Source: Nocardia fluminea
GTDB lineage: Bacteria; Actinomycetota; Actinomycetes; Mycobacteriales; Mycobacteriaceae
DNA: 64,000 nucleotides
Direction: 5' to 3'
Assembly (NCBI RefSeq): GCF_002846365.1
Contig: NZ_PJMW01000002.1
Location: 4,092,001-4,156,000, forward strand
Every line of letters starts with the position of its first letter. Within the stretch, counting starts at the first letter, position 1. Below are positions 27,452 to 36,600 of the stretch, one piece after another. Position numbers and translations under genes: made by a program. The notes beneath the pieces are model-generated. The model had not been told where the DNA came from and did no database searches. It saw nothing but the letters and a program-made list of their open reading frames with translations.

Positions 27452-27457
27452 ACTGTA
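27452..27457 (-). promoter_or_regulatory. -10 box TACAGT, leaderless start of glsA
   Basis: 6 nt from GTG 27445. Confidence 0.45.
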
Positions 27458-27708
27458 GGTCGGCGAGTAGGCGGCCCGGTCCTGGACGCGCGGGGGAGAT
27501 TGTCCTCACAGCCCAGAACGCGGTGAGGTAAGCCTTGGTCGAACCCGATTTCCGCCCGCGCGTCCTGTTCAACGGGCCCGCGGCGGTATCGTCGTCGCGA
27601 CCGTAGACCTCGTCGTGCCCGCGCTGGGAAGGGCCCGCGAGCCTGTGCCCGTCACGCGGGCAAATACACTGGGCTGATCACAATGTAGTCCGGAGGGAGC
27701 GAGTTCAG

Positions 27709-29607
27709 GTGGGAGTGCTGTCGCGGGTGGATTCACCCGAAGATCTGCGCCGGCTGAGCGTGCCGCAGCTGCGGGAACTGGCGGACGAGATCCGCGAGTT
27801 CCTGGTGCAGAAGGTCGCCGCCACCGGAGGCCATCTCGGCCCCAATCTCGGGGTGGTCGAGCTGACCATCGCTGTACACCGGATCTTCGATTCGCCTGCC
27901 GACCCGTTGATCTTCGACACCGGTCACCAGGCCTACGTGCACAAGATTCTCACCGGACGCAAGGATCGCTTCGACTCGCTGCGCAGCCGTGACGGTCTGT
28001 CGGGCTACCCCAGTCGCGCCGAGAGCGAGCACGACTGGGTCGAGTCCTCGCACGCGTCGGCGGCGCTGTCCTACGTCGACGGCCTCGCGAAGGCGTTCGC
28101 GCTCACCGATCAGGACCGCACCCCGGTCGCGATCGTCGGGGACGGCGCGCTCACCGGCGGCATGTGCTGGGAGGCGCTCAACAACATCGCGGGTGCGCCC
28201 GATCGCCCGGTGGTGGTGGTGGTCAACGACAACGGTCGTTCCTATGCCCCCACGATCGGTGGGCTCGCCGACCGCCTGACCGCTCTGCGCACCCAGCCCG
28301 CCTACGAGCACGCGCTCGACGCCGGCAAACGCATCCTGAAAAGCATTCCCGCCGTGGGTGATTCGGCGTATTCGATGGTCCACGCGCTCAAGGCCGGGAT
28401 CAAGGACGCGGTGAGCCCGCAGGAATTGTTCTCCGATCTGGGCATGAAGTACGTCGGCCCGGTCGACGGCCACGATCTCGTCGCGCTCGAGGCGGCGATG
28501 CGGCGCGCCAAGGACTTCGGTGGTCCGGTCGTCGTGCACGTGGTCACCCGCAAGGGCAACGGTTACGAGCACGCCGAGAACCACGTCGCCGATCAGATGC
28601 ACGCCTGCGACCCGATCGACCCGCTCACCGGCCGCCCGCTGGCGGGCAAGAAGGCCAAGGGCTGGACCGCGGTGTTCTCCGAAGAGCTCATCGAACACGG
28701 TGCGCGCCGCGCGGACATCGTCGCCATCACCGCCGCTATGCCGGGCCCCACCGGCCTGGCCGCGTTCGGTGAACGCTTCCCCGAGCGCATGTTCGACGTC
28801 GGCATCGCCGAACAGCACGGCATGGCCTCGGCCGCCGGTCTGGCGCTGGGTGGCATGCACCCGGTGGTCGCCATCTACGCCACCTTCCTCAACCGCGCGT
28901 TCGACCAGCTCCTGATGGACGTGGCCCTGCTCAAGCAACCCGTCACGGTGGTGCTGGATCGCGCGGGCGTCACCGGCCCCGACGGCGCCAGCCACAACGG
29001 CATGTGGGACTTCTCGCTGCTGGGCATCATCCCCGGCATCCGCGTAGCCGCCCCGCGCGACGGCGCCACCCTGCGGGAGGAGCTGGCCGAGGCGCTCGCC
29101 GTCTCCGACGGTCCGACCGTGCTGCGGTTCCCGAAAGGCAGTGTCGCCGAGGACATCACAGCCGTGGAACGCCTCGACGGACTGGATGTGCTGCGACTGG
29201 CCGTGCCCGGTGCCGGTTCCGCGCAGTCCCAGCACGGTGACGTCCTGATCGTCGCTGTCGGCCCCTTCGCCGACACCGCCATGAAGGTCGCCGAACTGCT
29301 GGAGCCCCAAGGTATTTCGGTCACCGTCGTCGACCCGCGCTGGGTAATCCCGGTGTCGGACACGCTGGTCAAGCTCGCCGAGAACTACCGCCTGGTCGTC
29401 ACTGTGGAAGACGGCGGCCTGCACGGCGGTATCGGCTCCACCGTCTCCGCCCGCCTGCGCGACGCGGGCCTAGACGTCCCCACCCGCGATCTCGGTGTGC
29501 CCCAGCAATTCCTGGACCACGCCTCCCGCAACGAGATCCTCGAAGAACTCGGCCTCACCCCCGACGCCATCGCCCAGCGAATCGGCGGCTGGCTGCAGTC
29601 ACGCTGA
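27709..29607 (+). CDS. dxs: 1-deoxy-D-xylulose-5-phosphate synthase
   Basis: 632 residues, normal Dxs length. Condenses pyruvate and glyceraldehyde-3-phosphate, first step of the MEP isoprenoid pathway. Seen: [17 protein letters not shown] motif [17 protein letters not shown] near 145, YVGPVDGHD, and the transketolase-like second half with [11 protein letters not shown] and [18 protein letters not shown] 27709 follows GGAGGGAGCGAG; a TACACT -10 candidate lies at 27665. Confidence 0.97.
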   Translation: MGVLSRVDSPEDLRRLSVPQLRELADEIREFLVQKVAATGGHLGPNLGVVELTIAVHRIFDSPADPLIFDTGHQAYVHKILTGRKDRFDSLRSRDGLSGYPSRAESEHDWVESSHASAALSYVDGLAKAFALTDQDRTPVAIVGDGALTGGMCWEALNNIAGAPDRPVVVVVNDNGRSYAPTIGGLADRLTALRTQPAYEHALDAGKRILKSIPAVGDSAYSMVHALKAGIKDAVSPQELFSDLGMKYVGPVDGHDLVALEAAMRRAKDFGGPVVVHVVTRKGNGYEHAENHVADQMHACDPIDPLTGRPLAGKKAKGWTAVFSEELIEHGARRADIVAITAAMPGPTGLAAFGERFPERMFDVGIAEQHGMASAAGLALGGMHPVVAIYATFLNRAFDQLLMDVALLKQPVTVVLDRAGVTGPDGASHNGMWDFSLLGIIPGIRVAAPRDGATLREELAEALAVSDGPTVLRFPKGSVAEDITAVERLDGLDVLRLAVPGAGSAQSQHGDVLIVAVGPFADTAMKVAELLEPQGISVTVVDPRWVIPVSDTLVKLAENYRLVVTVEDGGLHGGIGSTVSARLRDAGLDVPTRDLGVPQQFLDHASRNEILEELGLTPDAIAQRIGGWLQSR

Positions 29608-29762
29608 TCGGCCTCCTGGCCTCCGACACCGGAGGTGTGGCAGCCAGCAGCAACGCTAGTGCCGAGCGGTGCGCCGGGTCGACTGATTGTGCCGCGGGGA
29701 GCTTCGGCCGTGGCGCTGGACCGCTCGATGTCGGGCGCGCTGTCACCGCAGGCCACCCGAGC

Positions 29763-29788
29763 GACCCTGCCGCGCCTGCGGCAGGGTC
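29763..29788. terminator. Terminator-like hairpin between dxs and EspG-like gene
   Basis: Perfect 11-bp stem GACCCTGCCGC / GCGGCAGGGTC with a GCCT loop in the 190-bp convergent gap; no T tract, so either a weak bidirectional terminator or an end-protection structure. Confidence 0.5.
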
Positions 29789-29797
29789 GAAATGGAT

Positions 29798-30562
29798 TCA
29801 GCGGTAGGCGGGTTCGTTGCCCTCGCGATAGATCGCGAGCGCCGATTTCATCAACCGCACCAACGACGCTCGCGCGTCACCCGCATCACCCGGGCGCGCC
29901 TCGATCATCGAGCCACGTTCGGTGACAAGGTAGCGCCCGTCCGGAAAATCCATCACATGGAAGCCCTGGCCGTGTTGCGGGCGGTTGTCGATCGCAGCTC
30001 CCGGGTAGCCCGCCACGTACACGAGGGTCGATCGCGTCCGCCCGAAGAACTCGTCCGCCTTCTGCTGCGGCGTGCGCCGGTCGGCCGCCCACGGGTCGTA
30101 GGGGGTTTCCTCGTCGAGGTCGTTGCTGTTCATCGAGAACACGTCCCCGTTTGCCGCCCCCGTCTTCGGCAGCCGGGCAAGGAGCTTGTCGGGCAGCTGT
30201 TCGATCTCGAGCAAGCTCATCCGGATGTCACCACCCTCGTGGTCCAGCGGCACGCGCTGCTGTTCCACCAGCACCGCCTGCTGTCCCCGCACCGCCGCGA
30301 ACGACCGCAATTTCTCCCCGTCACCGTATCCGGCGAACTCGAACCGCGCTTCCGGCTCGAGCAGAATCCGCACCGCCGCGTCCAAGGAGTGGTCGAACAT
30401 CGGCAGAATCCGCTGCGCCTCGTCCTGCCACAGCCGGTCGTACTCGTCGACGGTCACCGCGTTCGCCTGCGTTTGCAGGGGATACGGCAGCACATCGCGA
30501 TCCGCAGCCCGCCACAGGACGGTGAACCCGAGTGCACTGAACTGCCACTGCCCCTGGCTCAT
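29798..30562 (-). CDS. ESX secretion-associated protein, EspG family
   Basis: 254 residues. The opening WQFSALGFTVLWRAADRDVLPYPL is the EspG-type start, with a central antiparallel sheet region and a late GRYLVTERGSMIEARPGD. EspG proteins are cytosolic chaperones that bind PE/PPE pairs before ESX export. Its ATG overlaps the stop of the PPE-like gene upstream (ATGA), consistent with a substrate-chaperone pair. Confidence 0.8.
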   Translation of the reverse strand: MSQGQWQFSALGFTVLWRAADRDVLPYPLQTQANAVTVDEYDRLWQDEAQRILPMFDHSLDAAVRILLEPEARFEFAGYGDGEKLRSFAAVRGQQAVLVEQQRVPLDHEGGDIRMSLLEIEQLPDKLLARLPKTGAANGDVFSMNSNDLDEETPYDPWAADRRTPQQKADEFFGRTRSTLVYVAGYPGAAIDNRPQHGQGFHVMDFPDGRYLVTERGSMIEARPGDAGDARASLVRLMKSALAIYREGNEPAYR

Positions 30563-31859
30563 TCGCCGATCACCGGCGGCACCGTCTTGGCTCGCTGATC
30601 CTCGCTGAGGCCCGTGAGTTCTTCACCGTTCTCCTGGTTGATCAGATAGTCCTTCGTCCCGGCTTCCTTCTCGTCGTCGCCCTTCCCGCGACCGCCACCG
30701 GCACCCATACCGCCCATGCCCGACATCCCCCGGCCAGACCCGCCGGAACCCGCGCCCGCTGTACCGGCACCGCCTTTTCCGGCGGCCGTACCACCCGGCG
30801 TGCCCGGAACGGCCGCTCCTGGAACGCCGGAACCCGGTGTCCCGGAACCCGGCGAACCCCCGCCGGGAGAGCCACCGGTCCCCATCGGCGTCGTCGAGGC
30901 GGGTGTGGTGCCGGTCGGTGAAGTCGGCGTGGTCGGCACGGTGGATTGCGGTGTCGTCGTCGCGGGCCCTGTGCTCGACGGCGTGGTGTCGTCACCGTCG
31001 TCGGACGGGTCCTCCGTCGTCGGCGTCTCGGTGGTCGGTTGTTCGGTCGTCGGCTGTTCGGTGGTGGGTTGTTCGGTCGTGGGCTGCTGTGTTGTCGGCT
31101 CGGTGCCCGTGGTGCCGTCGTTGCTGCCCCTGTCGTCGCCCGGCTTCCCCCCGGTCTCGAGCGGGTTATAGGGCTGCGGCACAAGCGGAACGTCGGTATC
31201 GGCGATCTTGATGGCCTCGTAGTAGATCCCCTTGATCACCTCCGCGCCTTCGGATTTCGCGGTGTCGGCGTTGTGGCTGTACATCTTCCAGGTGGGTCCG
31301 GGGATGTAGCTCGCGATCCCGCTGAGCGTGGAGCCTTCGTGCGGCTGGACCCGATCCTTGGCGATCTGCATGGCCGACTCGACCACCTTCACCTTCTCGG
31401 CCATCATCTGCGCCGACGACAGCAGGTTCCCCGACTTCTCGACGTACTCCCTGATCCCAGCGCCCGCGCTGGCTCCCGCGTTGCCGGTCCACTTCTCGGC
31501 GATCGCTTTTCCGATCTCGGTGTCGTAGGTCTTGAAACCCTCTTCGAGCTTGTTGCGCAGGGTTTCCCAGCGGGTGTGCAACGTATTGACGTCGGTCATC
31601 GACATCGCGGAAACCCGCTCGTACAAGTCCGACATCTGACTCGGCTCGTCGTACGAGACGACCTGCGGCTTCTGATAGGCACCGTCGAAATCGCTCTGCA
31701 ACTCCGCCAACCGATTCCGTGCGATATGCGCGTCCGGGCTCTCGTCTGTCGAGCGGTCGGCTTGCTACCGTCCGCGTAGTCCTTCAACGTGAGGTAGGTA
31801 TTACCGCCGGGAACGGCATTGACGACTGCCCTGCCGACCACATTGTCCAGGAATGACAC
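30559..31859 (-). pseudogene. PPE/WXG-like ESX substrate with a frameshift
   Basis: Two overlapping frames make one protein. The first starts at GTG 31859 (MSFLDNVVGRAVVNAVPGG) and leaves frame near 31758; the second runs to 30559 and its first start-like codon is TTG 31710. Adding one base in the CCGACC run at 31756-31761 joins them as GSKPDRSTDESPDAH. The product, about 430 residues, has a helical WXG/PPE-like head (YERVSAM; LHTRWETLRNKLEEG; EKWTGNAG), then a Thr/Pro/Gln linker of PTTEQ repeats and a Gly/Ser/Pro-rich tail. Either a broken gene, a recoded one or a sequencing error. Confidence 0.7.
31016..31102 (-). repeat. PTTEQ-coding 15-bp tandem repeats
   Basis: Five to six imperfect 15-bp units encoding PTTEQ/PTTET in the linker of the PPE-like protein. 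Confidence 0.75.
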
Positions 31860-31861
31860 TC

Positions 31862-32254
31862 TTATCCACCCCCGGGAAGGTCGGCGCCCTGCGAAGTCAG
31901 CGCTTGTGCTTGGGCTACTTGCTGGTCTTCGTACTTCTTCACCGAGATCTCGATGGTGTCGCGGATGAGTGTGAGTACGTCGATGTGCTCTTGAAAGGCT
32001 GTGTTGAAGTCACGTTCCCCGCCGACCGCTTTCATGCCGAGCATCTTCGACAACTCGTCAGCGGCCGGAAAACGCCCGAGTCCGGAAACTGTTGCGACGG
32101 ACTGCAAGTCGTTCTTCAGCTGGTTGAAGAGGTCGATCTGCTTGTTGCTCGCATCACGGCAACTCGTCGCGACCGACGGATCGAGGTAAAGGCGTCCCGC
32201 CTTCGCTTCCTCGTTCAGGTACTGCCAGCGGGACTTCTCTTCTTCTGAAGCCAC
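31862..32254 (-). CDS. Small helical protein of ESX locus, unknown
   Basis: 130 residues, hydrophilic and predicted all-helical (QYLNEEAKAGRLYLDPSVA; NQLKNDLQSVATVSG; FNTAFQEHIDVLTLIRDTIE), ending ADLPGGG. Size and helical hairpin resemble PE/WXG100-type partners, and it directly precedes the PPE-like gene (2 bp), so a PE-like partner role is inferred. GTG 32254 has a strong AAAGGGGG site; the ATG at 32281, overlapping the lipoprotein stop, is the alternative. Confidence 0.65.
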   Translation of the reverse strand: MASEEEKSRWQYLNEEAKAGRLYLDPSVATSCRDASNKQIDLFNQLKNDLQSVATVSGLGRFPAADELSKMLGMKAVGGERDFNTAFQEHIDVLTLIRDTIEISVKKYEDQQVAQAQALTSQGADLPGGG

Positions 32255-32277
32255 GACACCCCCTTTGTTCGAACAGG

Positions 32278-32829
32278 TCATTTAGGAAAGAGAGGAACAA
32301 TCGCTGCTGCGATCGGCTGTAGCCGTTCGCACGGCGGTACCGCCTTCTCTTTCACGCCGGTGGTAAGTAGATCGAGTTGTGCGAGACCCGTGGCCGTCGA
32401 GAAGGCGATCGAGCAGTCTTCATTCGCCTTGTAGTGGCTCTGCCGGAACTGCACACCGCTGCGGCCGGCGATCACGACGTCCTTGAACTCGATGTTCGTC
32501 GGCTTGGCGCGCACTTCATCGAGTGTGTGGATCGTGGAGTACGCACCGATCCCGAACCCGGATGGATAGTTCGCGTCATCCCACCGACAGATCTTCCAGC
32601 CAGGTTCTTCAGCGCCGAGGATGCCGGATCGCTTCGATTTCACATCCAGCCCCAAGCTGGTCAAAGTCGAGTCAGGGATCTGACTGCACGGATCCCATAA
32701 GGCTGCTGTAGCCGCGGCCTGGTCGGTGGTCGCACTCGGCTGCGCGTTCCCACTCTCGGTAGAGGAACAACCCGCGATAGCAAGCGCTCCACACAACAAC
32801 GTGGTCACCGCCATAAACCGTCGCCGCAC
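32278..32829 (-). CDS. DUF3558-type lipoprotein
   Basis: 183 residues. Signal peptide with basic RRR, hydrophobic VTTLLCGALAIA and lipobox IAGC at about residue 21, so a membrane-anchored exported lipoprotein. The mature part carries WDPCSQIPDSTLTSLGLD and CRWDD, typical DUF3558, with paired cysteines. DUF3558 lipoproteins often accompany ESX or cell-wall loci in Nocardia. GTG 32829 chosen because GGAGG sits 6 nt upstream; ATGs at 32814 and 32835 are alternatives. Confidence 0.78.
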   Translation of the reverse strand: MRRRFMAVTTLLCGALAIAGCSSTESGNAQPSATTDQAAATAALWDPCSQIPDSTLTSLGLDVKSKRSGILGAEEPGWKICRWDDANYPSGFGIGAYSTIHTLDEVRAKPTNIEFKDVVIAGRSGVQFRQSHYKANEDCSIAFSTATGLAQLDLLTTGVKEKAVPPCERLQPIAAAIVPLFPK

Positions 32830-33372
32830 GAGCATCCTCCGTCTTCCCCGATCACCGAGCCACACCGTCCGGCCGAGCCCGCTCCAACCCCACGGCTACC
32901 CGAATGCTCCCCGCACCCGGCCACCCCGTCGTTGCGCACAGCCTACGACACCACCCCGCCCAATTCACCTCACCGCCCCCGTCCGGTGAAACGTTGCTAA
33001 CCCCACCGAGTTCCGCCGTGTCGAAGTTCTGCCGACCATCGCGATCCATCCCAGGCGACGCCGGACGCTAGCGAGTCGAATGGTCGAGCACCCACGTTCA
33101 CCTCCTTGCGCCTCACGCCCAGCCAGCCACGAGATGGCACTCCTTCGCACCGTTAGACGCACCGAAGCCCCTTCCGGTTCCATCGATTTCACCGCACGGA
33201 CCGACCCCGTCGTATCCGCTACGCTCAGCGATTGGCACTGCGTGCCGCAGGTCTGACGCACCGCTCCTTCCAGCGGTGACGACCTGTTCGATCAGGTTCG
33301 ACACCGCAGGTCACGGGCCAGGGAGTGCCCGCTGACCCGGGGTGGCATCACACGAGGGGCGGGGCAGCGAAG
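32830..33372. other. Divergent intergenic region, no gene supported
   Basis: About 540 bp between the leftward lipoprotein operon and the rightward EspC-RHS operon. No open frame has a ribosome site with coding character. Contains the promoters for both arms and, at 33284-33302, a direct repeat TTCGA-TCAGG-TTCGA within CCTG...CAGG. Confidence 0.5.
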
Positions 33373-33699
33373 ATGACAAGCGCAGGTGGGGAACTCAGTA
33401 TCTCCCCGGACAAGATCAAAACCCACGCCACCAATGTCACCTCCGCCGGTTCCGGGCTGACCGAAGCACTCGAAGCAGCCCAAGCGGTCTCGGCCCCCTC
33501 GGACGCTTTCGGAAAACTGTGTGCCTTCCTCGGCCCGTTGTTCGTCGACTCGGTCGAAACCGATGGCATCGACGCGATCCAGGCCGCGATCGACGCCTTC
33601 GGGAACACCAGCTCGAACCTGACCGCTGTCGCCGACGCGTTCACCACCCGCGACACCACCAACGCTACTGCGCTCAAGACTCAAGAGTCCGGCGTGTAA
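33373..33699 (+). CDS. EspC-like ESX secreted protein
   Basis: 108 residues. Matches the T7SS EspC-type family: LSISPDKIKTHATNV start, helical hairpin with SGLTEALEAAQAV, FGKLCAFLGPLF, then a second helix ending NLTAVADAFTTRDTTNA. Proteins of this kind are secreted through ESX systems and often pair with a larger partner. Its TAA overlaps the ATG of the RHS gene (TAATG), so the two are made together and probably pair. ATG 33373 follows GGGGCAGCGAAG. Confidence 0.82.
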   Translation: MTSAGGELSISPDKIKTHATNVTSAGSGLTEALEAAQAVSAPSDAFGKLCAFLGPLFVDSVETDGIDAIQAAIDAFGNTSSNLTAVADAFTTRDTTNATALKTQESGV

Positions 33700-36600
33700 T
33701 GGCCGCCAACCCCCTCATCGCTGCGAAGGAAGACACCACCGACTGGTCCACCGGGATCAGCCTGGTCAGCTCGGTCACCGACCTGTCCGACGCGATCTCG
33801 GGCGGTTCCTGGATCGAAGTAGGCCTGGGTGTTGTCGGTCTCGGCGCCGAAGCAGTCTCCCTCGTGGTGGACCCGCTCGGGACCTTGGCCGGTTACGGCG
33901 TGGGCTGGCTGATCGAGCACTGTCAGCCTTTGCAGGATGCTTTGGACTGGATTGCGGGTGATCCTGCCCAGATCGAGGCTTATGCCAAAACTTGGGACAA
34001 TGTTGCCGCTCGGATCAGCGAGGTAGCGACGGCCCAGAACGCCGCGGTCACCGCTGATGTCGCGGATTGGACCGGTCTAACCGCCACCGCCTACAAATCC
34101 GCGGCGTCGAACACTACGAATCTGCTCACCGCGGCCAACACCGCCGCGACCGCCGCTGCTTCGGCGATCCGGATGGCGGGTGGGATCGTGGCCGCGGTCC
34201 GCGAGACCGTGCGTGACTTGGTAGCCCAGACTGTCGGTCGTCTCGCGGTGTGGGCGGCTGAGTTGGTGTTCTCGGTCGGTTTGGCGACCCCGCTGGTCGC
34301 GGTCCAAGCCACCGCTTACATCGCGAAAACCGTTGCGACGATTTCGAAGTTGTTCTCGAAGCTGGCCAAGACGATGTCGAAGCTGAAGCCGTTGCTCGAG
34401 CAGTTGAAGTCGGCGTTCGGTGATATCGCGAAGGCGTTCAAGAAGACCCCGTCGAAGACCTCGAAGAACACCGACACCACTACCACGAGCCCCGCGGCCG
34501 CGAAGAACACCGACACGACAACACCGTCGACCACGAAACAGACAGATACACTATCGAATCCGGCCAGTACACCCGACTCCCCATCCAAAACCACTGACAC
34601 GTCGGATACCCCGGGCAATACGAAACCCGCGAACACTCCGAGCGATACCAGCAAGCTGCCCGATCAGACCGATTCGCAGAAACCGGACCTCAACAAAACC
34701 GCGAAACAAACCACCGACTGTGGTGACCCGGTCGACGTCGCGACCGGCGAATTCCTGCTCCCTGCAACCGATATCGACCTCCCGGGTGTACTGGCTTTGG
34801 TTCTGACCCGCCGACACCGATCGTCGTACCGGTTCGGCCGGTGGTTCGGGCCTTCTTGGGCCGCGACACTGGACATGCGCGTCGAAGTCGACCAGGTCGG
34901 AGTCCAGTTCGTCGGACCAGACGGGGAGCTGTGGCAATTTCCCCACACCGCCCCCGACGTTCCCGTTCATCCTGTCCACAAGGGCATCCGCGCAACCATG
35001 ATCCGCACCGAGTCCGGCGGGTACTCGGTCCACGACCCAGAACGCGAACTCACCTGGATATTCCGACCCACCGGGCCGGAAACGTCACTCGGCAACTATC
35101 CGATCACCGAGATCACCGACCGCCACCACAACCGAATCACCTTCCACTACAACAGCACCGGTCAGCCCACCGAAGTCACCCACTCCAGCGGATACCGTGT
35201 CCGCATCGACACCGACGGTGACCGCGTCACCAGTCTGAGTGTGCTCGGCACCACCCCCACCGGCGAACCCCTCACAGCCGCTGTCCGCGAATTCAGCTAC
35301 ACAGCAGGTGATCTCACCGCGGTCACCAATGGTGTCGGTGCGACCACGAACTTTCGCTACGATGAACAACACCGCATGCTGTCCTGGCACGATTCCCGCG
35401 GCACCGCGATGCGCAACACTTATGATAAATCCGGGCGGGTCATCGAACAGGTCGGCACCGACGGCATCCTGTCGGCCACCTTCATCTATGAACAGCTTCC
35501 CGAATTCGGGCGCTCACGCACCCATCACACCAACTCTCTCGGTGCCACACAGGTTTTCGAGTTCGACGAAGACCTCTGCCTGCGCAACCTGATCGATCCG
35601 CGCGGTGCGGCATCGATCACCGACTACAACGAGTACCGCCAGCCGGTCCGCCACGTCGACGCCTACGCGAACACCACCGTCTTCCTCTACAACCCCGACG
35701 GTGACCTGGTCCTGGTTCGACGCCCCGACCAGCAAACCATCACCATCACCTACGCCGCGCCGCGGCGTCCGGCCACGATCACCGATGTCGACGGCACCAT
35801 CCTTACCCGTACTTACGACGAGACCGGCAATCTCATCACCATCACCGACGCCGATGGCATCTCGACCGCTTACACCCATCATCCGTGTGGTGCCCCAGCG
35901 TCGATCACGCTCTCGACCGGTGCCACCACCGTTATCGATGTCGATGCCGGTGGGCTGCCGACGCGGATCGTGGAACCCGGCAACGCCGTCACCACTATCT
36001 CGCGGGATGCGTTCGGCCGCCCGGTCACGATCACCGATCCCCTCGGCAACACCAGTACCAGCCAGTATTCGGTCGAGGGAAAGCTGCTTTCACGTATCGA
36101 TGCTGATGGCACTGTCCAGTCATGGACCTATGACGGTGAAGCGAACCTGCTCACCTACACCAACCAAATCGGTGCCATTACCCGCTACACATACGGCAAC
36201 TTCGACTTGGTCGCCACCCGCGAAACCGCCGATGGTTCCGTTACTTCCTATACCCACAACACCGAACGTCGGCTCACCTCCGTCACCAACCCTCTCGGTG
36301 ACACCTGGACGTACGAATATGACCCAGCTGGAAACGTCTGCACCGAAACCGACTACAACGGGTCGGTTATCCGCACCGACTACGACCTCCTCGATCGGCC
36401 TACCACCATCACCACACCCACCGGTGTCCAGCGCCGCCTCACCTTCGACATCCTGGGCCGGTTCACCGGTGTCAGCACTGACACCGGTGAATGGATCACC
36501 AATACCTACACGCCGACCGGGCAACTCGCTACAGCACGAAACGGGATCCACACCGAGGTGACCCATTCGGTCACCTTCGCCCATACTCCAGCGGGCCGAG

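Noticed and set aside
27639..27660. GCCCGCG...CGCGGGC inverted repeat upstream of dxs as a riboswitch
   Set aside because: Simple GC-rich stem with no known aptamer core; likely chance or promoter-proximal structure.
31016..31102. Short regular repeats that might suggest a CRISPR array
   Set aside because: 15-bp contiguous units coding PTTEQ in frame, no spacers.
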